From contig JAMXBD010001254.1 in assembly GCA_024138025.1 (NCBI GenBank), positions 248,001-312,000 on the forward strand: DNA of 64,000 bases, read 5' to 3'. The translations under genes and the position numbers were made by a program. This DNA comes from Combretum micranthum. Its lineage: Eukaryota; Streptophyta; Magnoliopsida; Myrtales; Combretaceae. Shown here one piece after another: positions 57,089 to 64,000 of this stretch (the stretch's first letter is position 1; each line of letters begins with the position of its first letter). The notes under the pieces were generated by a model that saw only the letters and a program-made list of their open reading frames with translations, was not told the origin of the DNA and ran no database searches.

Positions 57089-59361
57089 TTCTTTTATTGC
57101 CGTTAATTTATTTTCTTCCTTTATTTATATTGAAACAAACCTTAATTCAACCTACTATATATACTCTTTTATATTTATCTCTCTTCATTCACTTCATTTG
57201 TTTCAAAAATTACACAAACCCTCTCCTTTTACCCTCTCTTTGTCGTGACCCACTTGAAGCACACACACACTCACACAAGTTCAATTTCTTCTTCATATTC
57301 CTACTCATTTCAAACTTTAGGCGAGGGATCTTTAATTTTTCTACACTAAACCTTGTAATGGTAAGACCATTCATGAGTGTTTTCATATTTAAGTCCCCAT
57401 AAGCTCTTGCTAGGGACAAGAAAATACTACTACATGAATATCAAGCCATTACAAGAGTAGATCTTATGTTTAAATGTATTTTTGTTGGATGATCTTCATG
57501 TTCATGCATGTAAAAGTAGAATAAAACAAAAATCTTGCACAAAAATCTATTTCGATGTTTTCAAACTCCATTTCATGTATCATAAGTAGTAGATCTAGTA
57601 TTTAAATGCTGATACCATACTTGACATTCATGATCTTGTGGATTTTTTTGTGTTTTAGTGCATTAATGAAGCATAAAGACCTTTGTCTTGTATATATAAA
57701 TATGGTAGTTAGTAGATCTTTAGGTAGATGAGACAAGAAACTCAAAAAGGAAAATTATTTGTTTGGAAAAGTCAAATGAAAATTCGGATGGTTTCAAAAC
57801 CATGCATTAAAAACCCTTTTATCAACTCCAAAACTTGTGTTTTATATAAAAAATGAAGAGTATAGGTAATAGATATCATCAAGTGATTATTTTTATAAGT
57901 TGAAATGAGATTTGCTAAGAAAAATATGCAAAACAAAGAGTAGAAATAAGATAGGAAATTTTGAGTTGCTAGTCAATTTAAGAAATTCGTAGTAATGGAG
58001 TAATGGCATGAAAACACCTATTTTTCAAACTCAAAATGAAAGTTTTATTTCGGAAATGAAGTCCTTAGGGGATAGGATTAATGGAGCTAGGAATTTTAAA
58101 GTATTAAACAAGTTTTTCTCAAAAAAATCACTCAAAAACTAATTTTTCAAAATTCGGATTTTGGAATAACCCCTATTTGAAAACATGTTTACAAAGTATA
58201 AAATGGGAATTTTCATATATAATAAAGACTCAATTTTTGTAAGGATAATTAGATTTTCTTAAGAAATAATTCCAAAACAAAAGGAAATGATCAAAGTTAA
58301 GAAACTAGTTTTCTCAAAAGTAAGTATTCATAGAGTCTTACAAAATAAAGAGCTCTAAAATTTTCTTTTATAAAATATCATCAAGATCATGCACACATCA
58401 AACTCATAACATGCCATTCATGATAGGAAATCATCAATATTGCATGTATAGTTGATCTATATCATAGAAACATTACAAATATTCACAAAACTATTTTTCA
58501 GAATTAGAATTCGCTATTGATCAGAACTGATTAGAATGTTTCATGACCCAAAAATTTTCAAAACATGAAAATAATATTAGAAATAAATAGATCTTTTTAA
58601 GTAGATAGAAATCGATATATAATTTGCGAAATTCCGAGTTAAAATGACCAAGTTATGGCCATTTTAAATCGGGACTTTTACAAATAACGAGAATTACGAA
58701 TTTACTAGTTTTATTAAATATTTTGGATTAGTTAAGTGATGAAATACTTATTAGGTATTTCTTCCTTTTTAGGTGATCCTGAAATCGACGATTCCCTACC
58801 ACCGAATTATTATTACTAAAAGACCGGTGAGCCAATGGCCGAAAGAGTATTACTTCCGATTCCATTTCTTGTATGTGATTGTAGTGATAATTGCATTAGA
58901 CTTTAGAAAAAGATAAAATGAAGATATATATATATATGTAAGTCCCCGAATTTTTGGATCCAAATTTAAGACCTAAACCCTAATCAGAAGTCAAACGGAT
59001 TCCTAAGTCAACCAAAACCCTAGTTTACCGTAACCACTTAACTCCGGCATTGTCGTTTTCTCAAGCCCTAAGTTGGAAAAGTTAGCTATTATAGTTCGTA
59101 ATAGCTATAAGTTGTATAAAAATATCAGATTGAAGGATTTCGAGTGTCCTTCAAACCTGATCGGACATAGTTCTTGAAAAACGTGTTCGGAAGCCGGGAA
59201 TAGGAAAAATATTCCGAATATACCGTTAGACTCGTGAAAATATGAGAATTCCAAAAATATAAATTTCGTAATTTTTCGGTAGCTAAAAATATCAGATATC
59301 ACTTTTATACGCGTATTTTTTTACTACCGGTATTAAATTGTCATGTCTACTTTTACATTAC

Positions 59362-59388
59362 ACTATTTTCTACTATTTTATACTATTC
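59362..59388 (+). promoter_or_regulatory. Three ACTATT motifs at 10-bp spacing (LTR M)
   Basis: ACTATTT, ACTATTT, ACTATTC at 59362, 59372 and 59382. The register is preserved although the last base has drifted. Confidence 0.55.
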
Positions 59389-59624
59389 ATCTATCTCTAC
59401 TTTTTCTTACAACCTACTCTTACAAACCACACACCTATTTCTTACACATTTTCAATTCCAATACAACTTCACATCTTTCATTTCTTACTTTTAATTAACA
59501 AAATAACAAAAGATCAAATTTTTGTCTTCCCCATGCCTTGAAATTGCGCCGGCCCCCTCTTCATGCCCTCAATTTGTTTTAATTTTCATTTATTTAATTA
59601 ACACAAATTATCTCCACATTTTCC

Positions 59625-59632
59625 TATAAATA
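59625..59632 (+). promoter_or_regulatory. TATA box of LTR M (element promoter)
   Basis: TATAAATA followed by ccccCTCATACCTTCACTTC. It would drive the element's genomic RNA. Confidence 0.72.
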
Positions 59633-60032
59633 CCCCCTCATACCTTCACTTCTTTCACACCACTTCTTCTCTAAAGTTATTATACCAAAATTTCTCTCAA
59701 ATCTCTCAAGAGTTCTTTCAAGAAGTTCTTCTAGTTTAGCTTTTTTAGGAGAATTCCTTCAAGATTTCTTTATGTTCATCTACTTAGTATGAGCTTAGTG
59801 TGTGTTTTCTAAAACCATGAAGGTTAAGAAAGCAACAATAGGTTCATACTTTTTTTTGTTCATAATCAAATTCCTTTATGTTCATTTATGTTTCTTTTAT
59901 GTTCATAACTATCTAATATATCTATATAGCTATATATATTATTTAGAGCATATAAGCTCATAGTCTTGCAATTTATTTACCTTTCATGCAATTTATTTAC
60001 TTATTGCAATTTATTTAATTTCAAGTTGATTT

Positions 60033-60123
60033 TAAGACTAGTCATTCTAGTCTTAGACTTGTCCTCATCAAGTCAAAACAATTCTTTTTTTTTCTTTTTC
60101 GGGACTAGTCTTTTCTTAGTCCC
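60033..60123 (+). promoter_or_regulatory. Conserved leader hairpin array (copy in LTR M)
   Basis: Hairpin 1 arms 60033-60041 and 60047-60055 with loop TCATT (TCTTT in G, TCT in D). Hairpin 2 arms 60056-60061 and 60069-60074. Hairpin 3 arms 60101-60107 and 60117-60123. All stems are perfect. Confidence 0.8.
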
Positions 60124-61448
60124 GGGGTACCTTGATGAAGCTAAGGTCCCAATACTTGATTTATTTCTTTATATGCTTATTCTTTTAAGTTATTATGTTC
60201 TTTTCATATTTTCATAGCTTATGATTCATATTCATGCATGAACATAATGGTTTTGTCTCAACAAAATAAATGAAGGAAATGTTTTCTTAAGATAAAAGTT
60301 TTCTCTAGAAATAAAAATATGGAGTTAATGTTTAGAAACTTATAAGAGATTTTACAAACATACAAAAGACTTATGAAGTAAACAAAAGTTTTACAATAAC
60401 TTCATCTTTTTCTAAGTAGAACCCTTTTCATTAAAATTAAATAATCCCAAGAAACAAGGAACTAAAATATTCTTGTGAGAAAATTGTCATAACTTTTACA
60501 AAATTGTTGGAATCTAAGTTTAGAAAACAAAACCACTCCTTAGGAATTTAAAGAAACTAAATTTAGAAAAAGAATATTTATCACAAATAACTCAAGGTCT
60601 TTCAAAAGTAAAATAAATATTCCAACAAAATCTCAAGTTCAAAGTCTTTTAAAACCTTACTTTCCATAAGTTGAGACAACTTCATTTACTTCATACATTG
60701 GTTATGAGTCATTACATATATGTATATACCTTTCAAAAAGTTTACAAAATACTTGAAATATTTATCTTTTCAAATGAGCTTTGTTTACAAGAAGGAAAAC
60801 AAGTTTTTGCAAATTCGTGGCAAATCTGGTCGCTATCTTTTCGGAACCCAAACGACCTAGTTTTATGAAAATAAGCTTAGAAATGCGTAGATCTTTTCGA
60901 GTAGGTAGAAAACGGTATATTATACGCGAAATTCCGAGTTAAAATGAGCAAGTTATGGCCATTTTAAGTTGGAATTTCCTTCTATACGATTTTTACCGCG
61001 ATTTTAAGAGAAATTTTGAAACTTCAAGAATAGAAGTTTTATGAAAGACTCATTTTGGGTATTTCATTTTGTTTAGGTGACGAGGGACCCGAGATCGTCT
61101 ATCCAGAGGATTATTTCGATTAGACCTACCGATTATGGAGTGAGTTAATTCTTTTCCTAAGTTACATTTCCTTGTTTGTGCTTGTAATTAGTGGAACTAG
61201 AAATTTAGGAAAAGATAAATGAACAAATGTTATGAAATAATTGTTGAATGAAAATTAAGTATATCGAAAGACGATATGTTAAAGTGTGACTTTTGTATTG
61301 ATTTGATGAAATTATGGTTGATCACCTTTAACATGAATCAACTTATATGGTTAAATGTTAAATTGAAATTCATTCATGCATATCATGCTTGTGAGTCGCA
61401 TTTATTTCACTACTATTCTTCGTGTGGGGAAACGAGGAAGTGGTAGTG

Positions 61449-61555
61449 GTGGCTAGTAGGAGCCGGTAAGTCTACATGGGCCAGTAGGAGCCAGGAAGTC
61501 TACAGGGCAAGCAGGAGCCGGTAAATCTGCAAATATTGATGGTCGTATGGGCCTG
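61449..61555 (+). repeat. LTR minisatellite, AGGAGCC type (LTR M)
   Basis: Three AGGAGCC copies (CTAGTAGGAGCCGG, CCAGTAGGAGCCAG, CAAGCAGGAGCCGG) and a divergent GTATGGGCCTG. Confidence 0.7.
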
Positions 61556-62204
61556 TAACCACCCAACCCTTGTCATGGAGGGCGTTAAATCCATGCTACA
61601 CTTGATTTCCGGTTAATCTTGTGTATTTGGTTGATCATGTGATTGATGCATTACATATGCTTGAATTAAATAAACTTGGTTGTCATATGGAAATGTTATA
61701 TAGTTAGGAATTATCTCACTAAGCAAGATTTGCTTATACCCTTATAGTTTTCTATTACAGTATGATTATCTATGGTTGGCCCCGAGGAGCCCAGTGTGCC
61801 AGGTATGAGCTTACGCTACTAGGAGTTTTTGGAGGAAGTTTATGTATTTTTAGTTTTGAACATAGACTTCTAGGAAAAATCTCTATAGTAGACGTATGTG
61901 ATAGTTATGTTTATTTTGTTATTAGTATAGTTGATTAAAGACTTTAAGGGGGGGAATGCCCCTAAGATGATGTATACGAACTTATTATGGAATGAAGATC
62001 TTATGTTTATATATTTAAGTTTATGCTTGCTTTTGCTATCTATTTAAACGTAATACCCCTGTGAGTCTCCTACTATCTTGGAAGCACGCCTTGCATATGA
62101 TATCGAAGCTCCTGTGTGACTACAGATTGTCATTCATTAGCTTTAATGTTATATGCGGCGAACTGCCACGTTTAGGGTACCCTCTGGGGCGTGACAGTTT
62201 AAGT

Positions 62205-62216
62205 TGGTATCAGAAC
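62205..62216 (+). other. Primer-binding site of the rightmost element
   Basis: TGGTATCAGAAC, eight bases after the LTR. It matches the tRNA-iMet site of element F except for one base (AAC instead of AGC). Confidence 0.85.
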
Positions 62217-62319
62217 GCAAGTTTTAGACATAAGATAGTAGAAATAGACCTTAAAATAGATAGTAATAAGATAGAAACTCTAGCTTAAGATCTGATCCCC
62301 TTTTTGTTTTGCTTGATAG

Positions 62320-62677
62320 TTGACTTTCCCTGAGGTCAAAGAAAAATCCCGACAATTCCTGAAAGACCATGACGAGACCTTCATGAACTACCGTCTTAGA
62401 CTGAGGGTCCTGTGTGAGGAGTTCGCTTTAGTCGGAAGACCCAGGACCGCCTGCGAAATGTTCAAGTTATGGAAGAAAGAATTGAGACATTCCCTGTGGA
62501 GGAACTTACCCAACGAGCTACGATTCGACGCTGTAAGCAGTCGGAGATGGAGTGACGTAGAAGTCATTTATGTGGTGAAAGAATGATGGTTTTCATGTAC
62601 CGGGAGACCATGCTGCAACAAATGAGCTTCATCTTGAAAGCGGAGGATGGACGACAAGAACCAGACTTTCGGACCTA
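62320..62677 (+). pseudogene. Leader reading frame 1 of the rightmost element (gag-like, broken)
   Basis: The open piece 62320-62586 (88 codons, no ATG at its start: it begins TTG right after a stop) reads 'FMNYRLRLRVLCEEFALV...FKLWKKELRHSLW'. That pattern of spaced aromatic and basic residues recalls the C-terminal capsid helices of Ty3 gag. It ends in TGA, but the next frame continues coding-like to a TAG near 62677 ('MYRETMLQQMSFILKAEDG'). Base composition is visibly GC-richer than the LTRs around it. Element F has nothing here. Function unknown; a decayed second gag or a captured sequence are both possible. Confidence 0.5.
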
Positions 62678-62687
62678 GAATAAGCTA

Positions 62688-63071
62688 GGACATCTATACA
62701 TCTACGCACATGATGAGTTAGGGAATCATATGGACTGGCTGAGGGCAGATGCCGAAGAGCGATTCGACTGGTATGCTGTTTACCGACGGATTGTCCCTAC
62801 GCCATCAGAATACAATACTCAGCCCAACTCCGTCGGAATGCAGCTAGATGTTATCCCAGATGAGGACTTCATCATGGAGGAGGCCCAAGCAAACGAAGGG
62901 AATGGAGAGACGAATGGTAGCACAGAAGGAGATCGGAATGAGGACTCGGAGCCTGAAGAAACCCAGTCTGCATCCCTCTGGGAAGACAACCCTTTGATTC
63001 CTAGTCAGGCACCTCCCCGAAGGCTGAGCCAAGATGTACCCATGGAGACCATTGCAAGGAATAACCAGTAA
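62688..63071 (+). pseudogene. Leader reading frame 2 of the rightmost element (acidic, unknown)
   Basis: Frame with an ATG at 62730 giving 113 codons, but coding-like text starts earlier ('LGHLYIYAHDELGNH'). The N-terminal half ('DWLRADAEERFDWYAVYRRI') looks folded. The C-terminal half is strongly acidic and low-complexity ('EGNGETNGSTEGDRNEDSEP'), ending in TAA. It is probably the continuation of reading frame 1 in one ancestral ORF. I recognise no domain. The minus-strand frames here (62844-63255) are shadows. Confidence 0.45.
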
Positions 63072-63156
63072 TGATTTCCGATTCTGAGGAGGAAGGGAGA
63101 AGAAACAATGCTTTTGATCCAAATAGTTCCTGAGAAGCAGATCCCAGACCCCCACA

Positions 63157-63351
63157 ATGGCAATGGCACCGGAGGAAGAAGAAGGACAAGAGGAAACGAA
63201 TGGCACGACCCGTGGAGAAAGGATTTCCGTACATGACGAAGTTTGGCCGTCTCAAGCAGAGATCACCTCACGATACGGGAAGAGGATGACGGTTAGTCAA
63301 TATCTGCGACAATTGTCAAACGGCACAAAGGATCCACCAGCAGGAGTATGA
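63157..63351 (+). pseudogene. Leader reading frame 3 of the rightmost element (64 codons, unknown)
   Basis: ATG-started, Glu-rich ('MAMAPEEEEGQEETNG') then 'YGKRMTVSQYLRQLSNG', ending at TGA. It may be the tail of the same broken ORF. Followed to 63650 by AT-rich sequence with no coding signal. Confidence 0.35.
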
Positions 63352-63659
63352 ACCCAGCACCATCCCGTGAAAAGAAGAAGTTGAAGAAGAAGAAATGGAG
63401 CATAACCCGACGAGTCCAACATAGCCTTTTCCTAGGCTTATCTTTGTCTTAATGCATTAATGATTTGCTTTTCTATGTTTTATTTGAACAATTATCTTTT
63501 TGATGAGAATGGTTTCCACCTTCTCCAAGTTATGTAAGGATTATTAATTTTTCTTTATTTTGAATGCAAGAATTTTATGATGATTTGATGAATTTCTGAA
63601 TTTGATTGTTTTAATTATTTCTATGGAATTTCGATATTTCCGATCTTTCCTTGTTGCGA

Positions 63660-64000
63660 AAATTTAAGAAGTATAAAATTTAACAGACGTGGTAGGAGAG
63701 GCAGAAGACGTGAACGTCGCGCTTTTAATAATATACCAGCAGAACCGAAGAATCCTCCAGCAGGACAACAAGCACCAAATCCCCCACCGAATCAACAAGG
63801 AGATGTGTGGGCCACCATCAACCAACTAGCAGGGTTGGTCAGTAATTTCATGCAAAATGCACGAAAATGTGCCGCCGCCTGCTGCAAATGCACCAAAAGC
63901 AACCGTTAAAGCACCTGCAGCCCCAGAAGCTGAGTCGCATACTGCCCCTTTACCAGCACCACCACCGCCACGACCTTACAGAAGTTCCTTGCCGGACTTC
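63660..64000 (+). pseudogene. gag N-terminus of the rightmost element, partial and frameshifted
   Basis: 'NRRGRRGRRRERRAF' parallels the Arg-rich gag start of element F ('NSRGRRRRRQEE'). A Pro/Gln linker ('PAGQQAPNPPPNQQGD') and 'TINQLAGLVSNFM' follow. Near 63860 the frame must shift by one base to continue as 'ESHTAPLPAPPPPRPYRSSL', which matches 'HSHTAPLPPPPPMRPYKSSL' in F. The window ends there, just before capsid. There is no in-frame ATG between the last upstream stop and the Arg-rich start. The sequence AAAATTTAACAG before it resembles AAAATTTGCAACAG in F. Confidence 0.8.

Larger units (their letters stand above)
52793..58936 (+). mobile_element. LTR 'K' (partial), second subfamily, split by solo LTR L
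   Basis: Starts TGTAAACCCC after GGCAT (52788-52792). The body is 52793-53220 and 56868-58936, related to the LTRs of I and F: a TATA-like TATATATA at 57156, CTTGTAATGG near 57353, and the conserved block near 58600. It is cut at 58936 by the element starting with LTR M, so its end and the partner duplication are outside the window. A C15 run sits at 57074-57088. Confidence 0.8.
58937..62196 (+). repeat. 5' LTR 'M' (3.26 kb) of an element leaving the window
   Basis: Starts TGTAAGTCCCCG and ends CTCTGGGGCGTGACA, immediately followed by a primer-binding site, so it is a 5' LTR and not a solo LTR. It contains phased motifs (59362-59388), TATA box (59625-59632), leader hairpins (60033-60123) and an AGGAGCC minisatellite (61449-61555). 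The upstream flank is ATATA (58932-58936). The body belongs to the same subfamily as LTR G. Confidence 0.9.

Noticed and set aside
52538..58936. J or K as complete solo LTRs
   Set aside because: Neither shows both termini in the window; the second target duplications would lie beyond 64000.
62061..62288. 75-aa frame across the end of LTR M and the primer-binding site
   Set aside because: It spans the LTR-PBS junction and has no conserved domain; the terminus and PBS explain the sequence.
62844..63255. Minus-strand frames of 84-120 aa opposite the leader reading frames
   Set aside because: Shadows of the plus-strand coding-like sequence, whose composition and linkage to the element fit the plus strand better.

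Overview
This window is transposon-dense plant nuclear DNA: AT-rich, no bacterial-style genes, and almost all of it made of nested LTR retrotransposons. The lineage can be read from the one complete element at 19200-31805. It has a tRNA-iMet primer-binding site, the Ty3/gypsy order gag-PR-RT-RNaseH-IN, and a C-terminal chromodomain, which points to a chromovirus, most likely of the Tekay/Del clade with its long LTRs. A flowering plant is near certain and a eudicot is plausible. I cannot name the species.

The dominant sequence is one LTR family about 3.3-3.7 kb long. Forward copies begin TGTAAACCCC and end GGCGTGACA. I can delimit seven solo LTRs with perfect 5-bp target-site duplications: 2510-6139, 13943-17652, 18014-34367 (split by the full element), 38401-41693, 44971-51947 (split by another solo LTR), 48425-51840 and 53221-56862. 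An eighth, 13391-37221, has a one-mismatch duplication. There is one full-length element (19200-31805), two LTR copies whose other ends are not seen (52538-52792 and 52793-58936), and the 5' LTR, leader and start of gag of another element running off the right edge (58937-64000).

Left third (1-13390): a truncated LTR, an unassigned promoter-bearing repeat, and an old antisense Ty1/copia element. The copia element is broken into RT (1515-2509), integrase (6145-7170), protease (11893-12409) and gag (12410-13390) by a solo LTR and by a 4.7-kb repeat of unknown class. Middle (13391-37221): a five-level nest. A copia element is hit by solo LTR 'B', B by a roughly 750-bp TIR transposon 'C', C by solo LTRs 'D' and 'E', and E by the full-length element 'F'. 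Right third (37222-64000): a 1.9-kb promoter/UTR-like stretch split by a solo LTR, an inverted copy of the 4.7-kb repeat, and two further LTR nests.

No intact host gene is visible. All pol and gag reading frames are broken. The most interesting signals lie inside the LTRs. (1) Three successive short hairpins in the predicted 5' leader keep paired arms and variable loops, with G-U wobbles, in seven copies. (2) A minisatellite slot at one fixed place in the LTR carries a different repeat unit in different subfamilies. (3) ACTATTC motifs sit at exact 10-bp spacing upstream of the TATA box. (4) Broken, GC-richer, gag-like reading frames lie between the primer-binding site and gag of the rightmost element.
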